A DNA stretch of 64,000 bases. Source: Pycnopodia helianthoides. Taxonomy: Eukaryota > Echinodermata > Asteroidea > Forcipulatida > Asteriidae. The notes beneath the pieces were generated by a model. The model did no database searches and had not been told where the DNA came from. It saw nothing but the letters and a program-made list of their open reading frames with translations. The translations under genes and the position numbers were made by a program. Every line of letters begins with the position of its first letter. Within the stretch, counting starts at the first letter, position 1. Location: positions 6,342,583-6,406,582 of the forward strand of contig CM063258.1 in NCBI GenBank assembly GCA_032158295.1, written 5' to 3'. This document shows, piece after piece, positions 47,301 to 55,619 of the stretch.

Positions 47301-49822
47301 TTGATCACAGATTTACATAAAACTGACACGGTCTAATGATGATGATAGTAGAAAACATCCCTTGAAATATTTCTGTCTGAAATGCCATATTTGATGAGAA
47401 ATGAATAAACTAATTTTCCCGATTGGAGTTTATCGCTCAGTGAGCGTTTTATTCATTTGTTGAATCTATATGATTTCATGCAAATGTGTAATCGTTTTTT
47501 CACTATTTTCTCGTGATCCAGATGGCCGATTTGATCTCAAACTTCCACAGGTTTGTCAGTTTATGTATATGGTGGATTACATAAAGTGCTTACACTGCCA
47601 GCGACTGTTTTGTTAGCAAAAACCAATTCTGTAATGTTCCTTTAAATGTTTGTGTTTGCTCAAGCGCCTTTAGTACCTTATTGGTCGATACGTGCGCTAT
47701 ATAAGACTATAATATGATCTTATTACTATTTGTTGTCCATTCATACTATGTAGCTGCTAGTGACACACAGATGAACGATGCTGAGTAGTGACAGAACGTG
47801 CCATCATGAGTAGAATCTACAAACTGGCTCTCTATCCTAATGATGAAGCAGATATTGCCCGAGACAGGTACATTGTAAACTCTCTTAATTATGTCATTTA
47901 ACCAGGACCCAATTTCATAGAGCGCTTGGCAGAAAGTTGCTAAGACAACCAAGTTATGCTTACCAGAATAAAGTCACCGGCCAAAATACCATTCCACATG
48001 CAGCATCTGAGGCTGGTACCCTGCTCATTTACGCTTAGCAGAATTTATTACTGGACTCGAGCTCTGGTGTTTCTGATCAGCAGAGTGTTGGTTCGAGTGC
48101 GCTGTCTTGACACTTGTTTAAGCAAGACACTTAAACCATGATTGCTCTGCCTTTGTATGGAACGTAAAGCCGTAGGTCCTGTGTGTTGTGTTATGCGCGT
48201 AAAAGAACCCAGTTACACTTATCGTTAAGTGAAGGGGTCCGCCCTGTGTTTCTGGCATGGCTGGCTGCATTCAGTTTGCACCACAGCACCTCGTAAACCG
48301 TTACAATATGATAATATGAAAAATGGATCTTATAAATTAAAAACAGCTTTGAGTATCTGTTAAAAAATAATAACGAGCGCTTTGGGAAGCCCTTCAGATG
48401 TGAAAAGCACTGTATAAGAACTGAGTAATAATATTATTATTAGAAAGAATGATCTTTTTCTTAGAAATAAAGAAGGCTCATGTGTTCCCGACCAAACTTG
48501 ACCTTACTTTCCAGGGAAAAATTTGAGTCCGCATTGCAGTTTTAACTTTTCTTTACAGAGTTCTTCAAGCTCATATCTACCGGTTGTCCAAGGTGATAAC
48601 GGTCAACCATAAAGCACTCCAGATCCCGGAGAAATACGGGAGGGAGGCCCCCTGGCCAGCTGCCCAAGCTGAGATTCTTAGCATCAACGTGTACAAGGTA
48701 TGTATAGTCAAGGTCACCTGACACAATACCAAATGGTGTTGATGCTGTTTGATGAGCAAAAATAGTTGCTAAGTAAGTTTGTGATCTGAGCTGAAAATAA
48801 GCAGAGAAACCAGTCACAAAATATGATTAGCATGGTATTTTGTGCGGTCGTCTGTTTTTGCTAAAGCAAAGTCTTTCTGTGATTAGTTAATTTGTTCTGC
48901 TAACAACTTTACTGAGTTTGTATAAAAAGTTTGTATAACTGTGGCGTAGAAAGAAATGCTGGTCCAAAAACTTATTTTAGAAGTAGGGTCTTAGATTGAT
49001 TTTTTTCAACGAATCGCTGATTTATTGGTCAAATTGTCAATAAAGATACAATATAAGTCACCTGTGAAAGTTTCAGCTGAATACATTGTGTACTTAATGA
49101 GAAAGCAGCCAAAAACTGTCACATATTTTCAACAAGAACTCAAACATCTGGTTTAGCAAGGTGACAGCGGGTACCAACCGCACCTCTGGCCGCAGCATTC
49201 ACAAACGGACACTAGAGAAACTTGAATCACAAAAAGTCGCCTCAAGGCGAACTTTGGAGATTCAAATTTTCAACACACATTTTGGGGAGATTTCTAATCA
49301 ACATTGGCACTTCAGACCAAATAATTTCACTGGATGCTTCACTTCCATTACCATCTTTATAACAAATAGGTTTTCAGATGAAAATTACTAATTTTTAAAG
49401 TTCATTATCAAAGTATGACCCTACTCTAAGTGAATCACTGTAGACAAATAAAACTGACCTCTTGATTTAAAAACAATAAATACAGGGGGGCCTCAAGTTT
49501 TCATTTTTCACTTTTATTCTAGACTCCGAAAGACAAAATTCGTTGTGTCTACCGCTGTTGCATGATCATCATGAACCTCCTCAGTCTTGCAAATGAAAAC
49601 TCAGTCCCGGGGGCGGATGACTTTTCCCCGGTACTTATGTTTGTCCTGATCAAAGCCAACCCGTCGAGTCTCCTGTCCACCGTCCAGTACGTCGACAGCT
49701 TCTACTTCGACGGGGACCAGTTTCGAGAAAGCAGCGACCCCATGGCGGGGGAAGAGCAGTACTGGTGGATGCAGTTCTGCGGTGCCATTGAGTACATTAA
49801 GACGTTAGACGACAGGAAATAA
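25518..49822 (+). CDS. GAPVD1: GTPase-activating protein and VPS9 domain protein 1 (RME-6 orthologue)
   Basis: An endocytic regulator: its VPS9 domain activates Rab5 and its N-terminal RasGAP-like domain acts on Ras-type GTPases, at clathrin-coated pits and early endosomes (family knowledge). Coding exons: 25518-26654, 27830-27961, 30685-30886, 31664-31842, 33275-33437, 35241-35465, 36268-36554, 37120-37272, 38400-39592, 41181-41247, 41879-42016, 42580-42699, 43209-43581, 44852-44986, 46185-46308, 46823-46889, 47754-47867, 48559-48697, 49523-49822. All are AG/GT bounded and phases chain to the TAA stop. The start is the ATG at 25518 in a strong context (CCACCATGG), just before ARHLKQERLYV, which matches the family N-terminus. 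About 1,749 codons are predicted, against roughly 1,480 in human; the extra length is in the Ser-rich middle. One base appears missing in exon 9 and one in exon 17; otherwise all blocks are intact. Identification is firm. Confidence 0.95.
27105..27190 (-). repeat. tRNA-like SINE head
   Basis: On the minus strand, TGGTCTAGTGGTAAGAC resembles a Pol III A box and GGGCTCCAATCCCA a B box. An internal 12-bp duplication makes it unlikely to be a working tRNA. It is in intron 1 of the GAPVD1 coding region; part of the body recurs near 27.28-27.32 kb. Confidence 0.5.
27455..27776 (-). mobile_element. TTAA-type MITE, family B, diverged copy
   Basis: Its end (GTGCCTTTAAA) and the ACCAAGTAAGTTTTTAT and AATTACCAA segments match the full family-B copy at 40670-41030. 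A related fragment is at 1690-1858. Confidence 0.55.
30070..30438 (-). mobile_element. Family-B-related repeat
   Basis: It shares CACCAAGTAAGTTTTTATGC, the GGAGTATTTACCAATC terminus and TTAA flank with family B. Its middle (GACAGCGGGTACCAAC, CGCAGCATT) also recurs at 49020-49440 and 53085-53340. It lies in intron 2 of GAPVD1. Confidence 0.5.
30441..30611. repeat. Foldback element, GGGCCCAATTTCATAGAGC family
   Basis: A diverged copy lacking part of its left end, directly adjacent to the family-B-related repeat and about 70 bp before exon 3 of GAPVD1. Confidence 0.55.
31905..32517. mobile_element. piggyBac-like TTAA element with internal minisatellite
   Basis: The element is flanked by TTAA at 31901-31904 and 32518-32521. 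Its ends are inverted copies of CCCTCCTACT followed by (G/C)TCT, the CCC start and TTAA target being typical of piggyBac. The interior is a roughly 73-118-bp tandem array (about five units) in which CAACC(C)CCTACTGT, a copy of the end sequence, opens each unit. It has no transposase and sits in intron 4 of GAPVD1. Confidence 0.75.
33480..34480. mobile_element. Long-TIR element carrying a nested family-A MITE
   Basis: About 100 bp at the left (TTTCAGAGCTCCAT through GCATACATTTTTTGGC) is inverted at the right end (34370-34480). The interior carries the hairpin AAACACTATGTGGAC unit shared with 3700-3925 and 44700-44810. Family-A copy 4 is inserted inside it. It lies in intron 5 of GAPVD1. Confidence 0.75.
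33808..34192 (-). mobile_element. TTAA-flanked MITE, family A, copy 4 (nested)
   Basis: An intact 385-bp copy in reverse orientation with TTAA at 33804-33807 and 34193-34196. The surrounding repeat without the insertion is visible at 3700-3925, where a single TTAA occupies the site. Confidence 0.93.
34738..35010 (+). repeat. tRNA-derived SINE
   Basis: An A-box-like AGAGCGGTTTAGTGC is followed by a B box GGGTTCGAGTCCC (34797-34809), then a body with GGCAGAGATGGCTCTTGTGA and TTTGGTAGCACAGGCTGT. The same body is found at 44112-44465, 50822-51028 and 59733-59962. Confidence 0.8.
35011..35149. mobile_element. Short foldback derivative of the 581-bp TIR element
   Basis: The ends AGACAGTGCAAGTCTCGC and GCGAGACTTGCACAGTCT match the ends of 54886-55466, but the middle is reduced to about 100 bp. 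It abuts the SINE at 34738-35010. Confidence 0.75.
36657..36811. repeat. Foldback element, GGGCTCGATTTCACAAAG family
   Basis: Ends GGGCTCGATTTCACAAAG and TTTTGTGAAATCGACCTC are inverse. A second copy is at 7592-7740. It sits in intron 7 of GAPVD1. Confidence 0.75.
37637..37828. repeat. Foldback element, GGGCCCAATTTCATAGAGC family
   Basis: The best-preserved copy, with near-perfect inverse ends (CCAATTTCATAGAGCTGCTT). It sits in intron 8 of GAPVD1. Confidence 0.85.
37829..38100 (+). repeat. tRNA-derived SINE (truncated head)
   Basis: B box GGGTTCGAGTCCC followed by a body with CATAAGCCGTTGGTCTCGTG and a CTTGCCCCGTTGTTTCTGGC block, shared with 42018-42345, 47080-47735 and 48046-48442. Confidence 0.7.
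38355..38391 (+). repeat. (AAT)n microsatellite next to a splice acceptor
   Basis: About twelve AAT units run to within 9 bases of the acceptor of GAPVD1 exon 9 (exon starts 38400), in the position normally taken by the polypyrimidine tract. Confidence 0.95.
38400..39592 (+). CDS. GAPVD1: GAPVD1 exon 9, disordered endocytic-motif region with a frameshift
   Basis: The largest internal exon (about 398 codons) encodes a Ser/Thr/Pro-rich, presumably disordered stretch. Short motifs repeat along it: HYFDPMED, HQFDPLGN, QDFDPFSS, TNPFDLVD and SSFDPSAP. DPF, FxDxF-like and NPF motifs are known ligands of the AP-2 appendage and EH domains, fitting recruitment to coated pits. The frame in use from 38400 changes between 39164 and about 39230. 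After that the frame with DTDSGVVSGDSSERLS and SSISTASSSS is clearly the right one, continuing to the donor at 39593. The change fits one missing base. Confidence 0.88.
40110..40617 (-). mobile_element. 581-bp TIR element, 5'-complete copy
   Basis: In reverse complement it starts AGACTGTGCAAGTCTC and follows the 54886-55466 copy through its interior (40140-40400 matches 55105-55370). The far inverted end is not clear. It is in intron 9 of GAPVD1. Confidence 0.6.
40670..41030 (+). mobile_element. TTAA-flanked MITE, family B, full copy
   Basis: Flanked by TTAA (40666-40669 and 41031-41034). The left end AGACACTGGACACCTTTGGT is inverted at the right end (ACCAATAGTGTCCAGTGCCT). No coding frame. 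It is in intron 9 of GAPVD1. The end pattern AGG...TTGGTAA resembles family A. Confidence 0.8.
42018..42345 (+). repeat. SINE body with AAGCGCTTTGAGA tail
   Basis: The body matches 37829-38100 and 48046-48442. It finishes with GCGCTTTGAGACACCG, a GCGC repeat and a TTATTATTATTATC tail. After it, 42346-42440 is an uninterrupted relative of the site where family-A copy 5 is inserted at 47.25 kb. Confidence 0.7.
42755..42935 (-). repeat. Dispersed 160-bp repeat, AATTCCAGGCCTG family
   Basis: It shares GGGGGCACCAAGGC and AATTCCAGGCCTGT with the copies near 12.5 and 24.5 kb. It is in intron 12 of GAPVD1. Confidence 0.7.
44112..44465 (+). repeat. tRNA-derived SINE, full length
   Basis: It starts with a tRNA-like head (TGGCCGAGCGGATAAGAGC as A box; GGGTTCGAGTCCC as B box), then the common body, and ends with GCGCTTTGAGACATGG, AAGCGCTATATAAA and an ATTATTATTAT tail. 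It is the best full copy in the window, in intron 13 of GAPVD1. Confidence 0.88.
44480..44815 (+). repeat. Left half of the long-TIR element
   Basis: Related to 33520-33795 (GTCCACTTAATGTAGGAACT and the AAACACTATGTGGAC hairpin) but ending before the inverted right arm. It stops about 35 bp before GAPVD1 exon 14. Confidence 0.65.
44852..49822 (+). CDS. GAPVD1: GAPVD1 exons 14-19, VPS9 Rab5-GEF domain
   Basis: The six last exons encode about 290 residues that align block by block with the family C-terminus: SPYIAYLVRSRKGL, RAHLERLMERV, a KYFTMVLVRLFLE block, ALTAADEK, IYKLALYPNDEADIARDR, HKALQIPEKYGREAPWP and, in the last exon, MNLLSLANENSVPGADDFSP, LMFVLIKANPSSLLSTVQYV and WWMQFCGAIEYIKTLDDRK. 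The ADDF..P and TVQY residues form the conserved Asp/Tyr catalytic core of VPS9 domains. Exon 17 (47754-47867) has a one-base deletion. Confidence 0.93.
46691..46764 (+). repeat. tRNA-like sequence (Asn-type anticodon loop)
   Basis: D-arm-like TCGGTTGGTAGAGCGC, an anticodon-loop-like ACGTTAA and B box GGTTCAAGTCCCG are present, but the acceptor ends do not pair, so I read it as a SINE head or tRNA relic rather than a gene. It is in intron 15 of GAPVD1. Confidence 0.5.
47080..47735 (+). repeat. SINE-type repeat split by family-A copy 5
   Basis: The left part (47080-47249) and right part (47646-47735) together match the continuous relative at about 42070-42440. Confidence 0.75.
47254..47641 (+). 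mobile_element. TTAA-flanked MITE, family A, copy 5 (nested)
   Basis: An intact 388-bp copy with TTAA at 47250-47253 and 47642-47645. The host repeat reads AACCTGTC before it and ATGTTTGTGTTTGCTC after it. At 42366-42390 the unfilled relative reads CCTGTCTTGAAATGTTTCTG. Confidence 0.93.
47754..47867 (+). pseudogene. GAPVD1: GAPVD1 exon 17 with apparent one-base deletion
   Basis: Splice sites and both reading-frame halves are family-like: ASDTQMNDAE in the incoming frame and VVTERAIMSRIYKL in the outgoing frame. They overlap by one base at 47785 (GAG/GTA), so the incoming frame meets TAG at 47786. Restoring phase needs one extra base; the flanking exon phases demand the same. Read as sequencing or assembly error, or a rare null allele, not as a dead gene. 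Confidence 0.8.
47906..48045. repeat. Foldback element, GGGCCCAATTTCATAGAGC family (truncated)
   Basis: The left end GGACCCAATTTCATAGAGC is kept, and the right end is cut off where the SINE at 48046 starts. A more diverged relative lies at 48737-48905. Confidence 0.55.
48046..48442 (+). repeat. tRNA-derived SINE
   Basis: B-box-like TTGGTTCGAGTGC, the body shared with 37829-38100, and a tail with GAGCGCTTTGGGAAGCCC and ATTATTATTAG. It is in intron 17 of GAPVD1. Confidence 0.75.
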
Positions 49823-50000
49823 AACAGCGGTAGAATTACTAGCGATTGCTCATTTTTTTTTGCTCAAAGGCTTTTAATTAAACCACGACAGGAGGTGATA
49901 ACAATTAAGGGTTGATCATTAAAGTTGTAGATTAACACGAGTAAGATAAAGCTCTAGAGCAATTAATAGTATCACTGTCATCTCTGTTATATTCAAAAGC

Positions 50001-50206
50001 TTTGAAGGGGGCAGTGTTGTCGTGATCAAAGCAGGTCTTTGTGGCTGTACATGAACTCTTACCCAGTTACAGCACACGCAAGCGCGCTCTCCGTAGATAT
50101 GATACGGAGGGAGGGCGTGTGCGTGTGCAGCGACTGGGTCAGAGTTTACGAACCTATGTACAGCCGCAGGCTTGCTTCGATCATGATGACACAACCCCCT
50201 TTCGAG
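50001..50206. repeat. Foldback element in the GAPVD1 3' UTR or flank
   Basis: Nearly the whole segment is self-complementary: TGTGGCTGTACATGAACTCT pairs with the segment ending in CATGTACAGCCGCA-like sequence, and GGGGGCAG with AACCCCCT. The arms are about 90 bp. It starts 180 bp after the stop codon. Confidence 0.8.
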
Positions 50207-50511
50207 GAGTCAAGTCTTAGTTGTTTGATTGGTTCTTTTTGATGTCCAGGTTTTTTAACCCCTAAATTTGTGCCCTCGTGCATAGATCCTGTGATCAGAA
50301 ATCATGCGAAAGCAAGATTTAGGAAAATAATGTACAAAAAGAGTAAATTAGACTAATTGAAATCTTGAGACATTTTTTGTCATTGTAATGGAAGGTTCTT
50401 TGTGCCATCTGTAAGTAAATGTATTTTGATAAATCTGCTGATGAAAAAAAACTCTGCTAATTAAGATACTGCACTTCAGATGATAGCTCTGCCATCAATC
50501 AAAATAATATG

Positions 50512-50517
50512 AATAAA
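50512..50517 (+). terminator. GAPVD1: Candidate GAPVD1 poly(A) signal
   Basis: AATAAA about 690 bp after the stop codon, followed by GGTGGCTTTTTGT. If used, the 50001-50206 hairpin would be within the 3' UTR. Later AATAAA sites (for example near 55.6 kb) could give longer UTRs. Confidence 0.35.
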
Positions 50518-50600
50518 GGTGGCTTTTTGTATTGCGCTCAAATCCATCAACTAGTGACGCTCATGGCGAGTGAACATTGTTACCATTATTTATTTCCTTA

Positions 50601-50800
50601 AATGATCATAGCAGGCCTGTGGCTGTACATGGAATTATGAACTGTAACCCAGTTACTGCATGTGCGGTTGCTCAGGCCGTCACATCACAAAGGGCACTGC
50701 AGTATTATATTGTGATGCGATGTGCACTCACACATGCAGTAAATGCGTTACAGTTCATAATTCCATCTAGAGCCGGCCAAAGGCCTGCTAGGATCATGAC
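50601..50800. repeat. Second foldback element of the same family
   Basis: Arms GATCATAGCAGGCCTGTGGC and the inverse ending in AGGCCTGCTAGGATCATG, with a second paired block (ATGGAATTATGAACTGTAAC). It shares the AGCAGG..TGTGGCTGTACATG block with 50001-50206. Confidence 0.8.
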
Positions 50801-50821
50801 GAAAGTTCCCCTTTTAAACCA

Positions 50822-51028
50822 TCTTAACTCCCTCGGGAGCACACAGCCATGCTGCTAAGCATGTAGCACACCAAGCTAAATCAATTACAAGAACCATCTC
50901 TCCCCTCACAGGGTACCCCATTTTACTTCTTGGGTGACGGGAAGCAGTTGTAAGTAAGTTTCTTGCTCATTGACACCAAGTGTCATGGCCGGATTCAAAC
51001 CCACTCCCTTGCATCTTTTAGCCACCAG
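50822..51028 (-). repeat. tRNA-derived SINE, minus strand
   Basis: Reverse complement of the SINE body at 44112-44465 (CAAGAACCATCTCTCCCC block) with a degenerate B box (GGATTCAAACCCA). Confidence 0.7.
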
Positions 51029-51221
51029 GGGCCCCATTTCATAGAGCTGCTTAAGCACAAAAAGTAGCTAAGCAAAACAAAATTATGCTTACCAGAATAA
51101 GGTTACCGGCCAAACTACCATGTCACATGTACAATTTGTGACTGGTATCCTGCTAGTTTCTGCTTAGCAGAATATTTTAAAGCAATATTTTCTGCTTAAG
51201 CAGCTCTATGAAATTGGGCCC
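51028..51221. repeat. Foldback element, GGGCCCAATTTCATAGAGC family
   Basis: An inverted, well-preserved copy inserted next to the SINE; both ends are readable (CCCATTTCATAGAGCTGCTT and its inverse). Confidence 0.8.
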
Positions 51222-52075
51222 AGAACTTGAGTCCAGTGCACTAGACTGCTCTGTCATGACACGCCTGGCAAATTGTCCTGTCATGTAGGAAATAATTGGC
51301 GTGGTTCGCCAAAAGTGGCAGGAGTTCACTGATTTTGTTTGGACGACTTCTCTTTGTGATTAATGCTATTCTTGTTTTACACTCAAGTAAACTTGGGCTT
51401 GTCGTAATAAATAAGGTACCAAAAATAAACAAACTTTCTTCCAGATAAATCCATATTTTTTTGGCTTGCTTAGAAAGTTTTTATGTAGAGATACGTTCTT
51501 CTTTTTTGCTGAAGACTAATTAAAATAAGCATGCTCATGCTTGTATTTGTAAAGCTTAAAAGCAAAGTTGTTTCACCACCATTACATAAGGATCACCCGT
51601 TGTTTCATTTTCCAAATAAATATTATATTTTTACCTGTTTGTAAGTCGTTCGCTAAGTTTTCACTACTTCCAGCTTCAAAGCTGGCATATATGTTTTGTG
51701 TGTATTTTTTACAAAAAATCACCCATTTCATCGTTCAAAGTCATTTCTTCTGACAGAAGTTTATAAGACTTCAAGTCTTTGAAGAGTGTATGTAAAAGCC
51801 AAGTTCAATTGTTACATTTTTCTTGCATAAATCTTCAAAGAAAAGCTAGTTCAATGCAGCTCAGGCTTCTGGCAAACAGTGGAGCCAGTTTGAGTGAAGT
51901 GGGCGTGGCTTACAGTGGAATTACTTCAGACACTTATGAACAGGATAATGTGGATTGTAAGTTGAAAATACAAAAAGAAATTTGTACAAACTAACAATGC
52001 TTTGAAACATGTTACATGATTACAATGCTATGAATCCTATAAAAATCCATGAATATGCATGCGAATGTATGTAAT
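51222..52075. other. No feature recognised
   Basis: AT-rich DNA downstream of GAPVD1; short open frames have no protein-like character. Confidence 0.4.
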
Positions 52076-52204
52076 TCAAACCCAATCCTGGTTGGAGTTG
52101 ACTGAATGGTATTGCATGGCCAAAAGAAACAGTATGGGCAGATTCCACTGACTCTTGGCGTTGAGTGAGCTGATGGATTCAGGAAGGTTTTGAGTCAAAA
52201 TACT

Positions 52205-52640
52205 TTGGGAGTATAAATTCTTAACCAAACGGTGGGGGAGTGCCCCCCCCCCCCAGGAATTACAAAAATGGGGGAAGGAACCTGGCACCCTAGTAAGCCA
52301 AAAAAGTTTGATTGGCAGGGGGAGGGGAGAGGAAACTGAAGAACGTAGCACAGAGTAAAACATCTGAAAGCCCACTACAAAGAACAGAGGGCACTCCACT
52401 TAATTTTGTGCACAAAGTGTTTGAGGGAAAATATTTTCAGCCCCTCAAAGATAAAACTTCACAACTCTGAGACCTGATCCCCCCTCTTAGATATGTGGAA
52501 TGGTCCAGTCTAGGAAATCAAGGACTTTGACTCCCCCAGGATGCTGCACTTTGGAGAAAACAGTGAAATAAATAATAGCATGTGCCATGACTTTGTGTTA
52601 CCAGCCCTCGCTGAAGGGTGTAAAGAGTTTGAATCGCTCA
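52205..52640 (-). repeat. Dispersed repeat with a single 96-bp unit
   Basis: Reverse complement of 2165-2770, but with only one copy of the TCCTAGACTGGACC unit (around 52440-52515). Confidence 0.8.
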
Positions 52641-53084
52641 ATTTTAAATGAAATTGTAAAAAAATCTAGATTTTGCTTTTATATTTTGAGTTGGCGCACA
52701 GTTAAATGAAACCAGAGACTTCTGTCCTTGTGCACTTTTGTAAAGAAAAAAGAAAAAAGAAGAGAATTCATGTTTAATATCAGCTGGTTCTGACAACTAT
52801 TTTTTTCTAATAATTTTAATGATCGCTTCTTGAAAATCCAATTTTTGGGCCAAACCAGCTTTGCTTTATTATTCAAGTGAATGAATGGTCTGTAGCTACA
52901 CTGTAGTCTATTCTTTGGTTATTTTCTTTACAATTAATGGAATTGTTTTCCAAACTACTACATAGAGCATTATTATAGGCATACGTAGCATACGGCAGAT
53001 CTAGTAAAAAAGGGTGAAGGCAAAAATATATGAGGAAAGTGTGAGCAAAGTATCTGTATAATGCTGTAGAATGTCAAATGTATC

Positions 53085-53340
53085 CGTTTTAGTGAGGTAC
53101 CAACCACATCTCTGGCCACAGCATTCACAAATGGGCACCAGTTAAATTTGAATCTTTAAAAGTTGCCTCTTGGAGGTCTTAGGAGATTCAAATTTGTTGA
53201 CGTAATTTTGGGGCCACTTCAGACCAAATGATTTCGCGGGCTACCATTACCATCTTTATAACAAATAGGCTTTCGGATAAAACTACACAATTGTTTTTCA
53301 AGGTCATTATCATAGTATGACCTTACCTTTAAGCTTGCAC
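53085..53340 (+). repeat. Dispersed repeat related to 49020-49440
   Basis: Both contain the CAGCATTCACAAA(C/T)GG and ACCATCTTTATAACAAATAG blocks and finish with ATGACC(C/T)TAC, near a TTAA here. Related to 30070-30438. Confidence 0.6.
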
Positions 53341-54034
53341 GGTTTTAAAAGTATAGTCATGATGGTACACCTTTCGGTTTGGTTGAATAAATCCATTGAA
53401 ACATCATGTTTTCAAGTTGGAAAAAAAACCCCAAAACTTGTGAAATGTTTTCTGAAAGCTGGTTGAATTTTTGCAGTGAACCTTTTCCTTTTTATGCTTG
53501 AAATCCTCGTGTTCATGCTCAATCAAATTTTCTATTAAATTTGCTGGAAATTTACACTTGTGAAGATGTACAATTGTTTTTCTTCAAGAAAATGTTCTGG
53601 GAGAGAATTTTGTTTTGTTTTTTGTGTGCACTCAGTATTAAATATCTGTACATACCTTTACTCTGAAATCATATTTGGATTTACTTTATAACAGGAGCAG
53701 TATCATGAATTGCACATAAATGTTGTATATAAGAAAGTTGTGTAAATTTGTAACTCAGAAATGTGAATCTGTGAAAATTGCTATTCAGATGATTTGGATT
53801 TTTTTCTTATTTACAAAATGTAATCATCCATTACAGGGAAGATGCAACACTATTGGTATATGGTGTATGCTCTCAATTGTAAGAACTGTCCACTATTATG
53901 TAAGGTATTATTAAATTTGATGAGGATCATCGTTCTTAGAGCTGGTATTAGGCAAAACAATCTTGTTGATTGTTGCTTGACAGAAAACGGAATACCATCT
54001 TAAAATGGCCATGAAAAGTTCATTGATGGACCTC

Positions 54035-54190
54035 GTGCACATGACCTAATTTGAGTAGGGCGCCCTCGGCTAGAGGTCAAACAGAAGTTACTCATTGGCC
54101 GATAAACTGTGCGCCGCGAGTACATAGATGTGCCTTTTCCATTGTTACGTCATCTTTTTACCTCTAAGATGGCGGCGTAAGGTCCATTGA
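54035..54190 (+). repeat. Dispersed palindromic element
   Basis: Second copy of 6935-7095 (GGGCGCCCTCGGCTAGAGGT and CTTTTTACCTCTAAGA), ending in GGTCCA. Confidence 0.65.
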
Positions 54191-54283
54191 GACTTTCATT
54201 TGATATATTTTACTTGCCACCTTAATTTTCGTGATAAGCCATAATTTTTTGCAAATTAGACTTGAATGATGGCTGGCACTATG

Positions 54284-54471
54284 CCTAAAGTCCGGTTCAT
54301 ACTTCCTGCGAACGCGAATGTGAAGCAAATTTTGACTTCACAAATTGGCAACGAACAATTCGCAACAGTTGACATGTGCTCAACTGCTGCGAAACATTTG
54401 CAGCGAAAACAACCCTGTGATGTCAAAATTTGCTTCGCATTCGCATGAAGTATGAACCAGGCTTTACTGAT
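54284..54471. repeat. Foldback element
   Basis: The left end AAAGTCCGGTTCATACTTC is inverted at the right as GAAGTATGAACCAGGCTTT. Arms of about 55 bp also include AAGCAAATTTTGACTTCAC. Confidence 0.8.
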
Positions 54472-54885
54472 CCACAAGTGAATGCTCAATTTGAATTCCT
54501 CAGACTCGAGGCCGGGTCTGAAATGGCTACTACAGCTACGGCTGCGGCTAGAATTCCTCATCATACGTTGAAGTGTAGGACGTCCTTAGCAACATGCGTG
54601 GCAGTAGCTGTAACCGCCAATTTGGATGAGGCCTAAATTCAGTGTTGCGATGTCACATGTTTGAAGCCCCGTATGGAAAGGGCACCATTTCCAAATAATT
54701 AACGGAACCAAAGCCGGAACTGAACCCAAAGCCAAAGCCGTGGTTTTAAAAAAAAGCCATGGGTCATTTCAGTTTCTGTTTATACTTGGTTTATTTTCAT
54801 TTGCTGCCTTGTAAAAAAAATTGTGCATAAGAATGTTTATTGTATACATAAGTGTAACAAATAAGTGAATGAATGTTAAAACTTT

Positions 54886-55466
54886 GGACTGTGCAAGTCT
54901 TGCGTGTATTCGAACTTCCTGGAACAAGTTGGTTCCAACCAATATTGAGTTTTACAAGTGCGCGATTCTGTTTCTTCAAATACTTGAGTTTAATGTAGGT
55001 TATGGCTATGAAGAAGAAAAAAAAAGTTGTTGGGAAAGTAAAATTTAGCGTGAAATATTTGGAAGTAAAAAATCTATTTAACAAGCGTACGAAGAAAACC
55101 GGAGAATAAGACTTGACCTCCATTTCCAATTACTTGTAAACAACTAAGAATTTTGCCCAACTGACATTTATGTTATCATTAAATCTCTGTAATTGTTGCA
55201 CAAACTAAGGCGTGTTTCGCAAATGGGGTTTCTAAAAAATTAAAAGCATCCTCGTCCCAAGTTTGAATTTTGTTTCAGTGGTAGTGAAACAAACTATTTG
55301 TATTATATAAAAATTTGAATTGTATTTATAACAAATTGCTTTGGGTATTTTTTTTTTCAGGAATTTTGTATAAATACGGTATGAAGATTTGATTTCATAA
55401 AAATTTGTTTAGTCTTCTTTCGAGTTGTTTTCTCGTTTTCGATATACTTAAAGACTTGCACAGTCT
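54886..55466 (+). mobile_element. 581-bp TIR element, full copy
   Basis: Ends GACTGTGCAAGTCTTGC and AGACTTGCACAGTC are inverse. No transposase frame. Relatives: 5968-6597, 40110-40617 (reverse), a short derivative at 35011-35149, and a fragment near 46.97-47.06 kb. Confidence 0.75.
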
Positions 55467-55619
55467 ATGTAACTGTTTAAATTCCCGGGAACCCAAAGTA
55501 ACTTTTTCTGTATTTATTTTGTCCATTGTGTTAATTTTGCTGTTCTCTATGGAAGATATTAACTGTAATTTACACCTCTTGTTTCAAAATAAAATGCTTG
55601 CGAATCTGCTGTGAAATTG

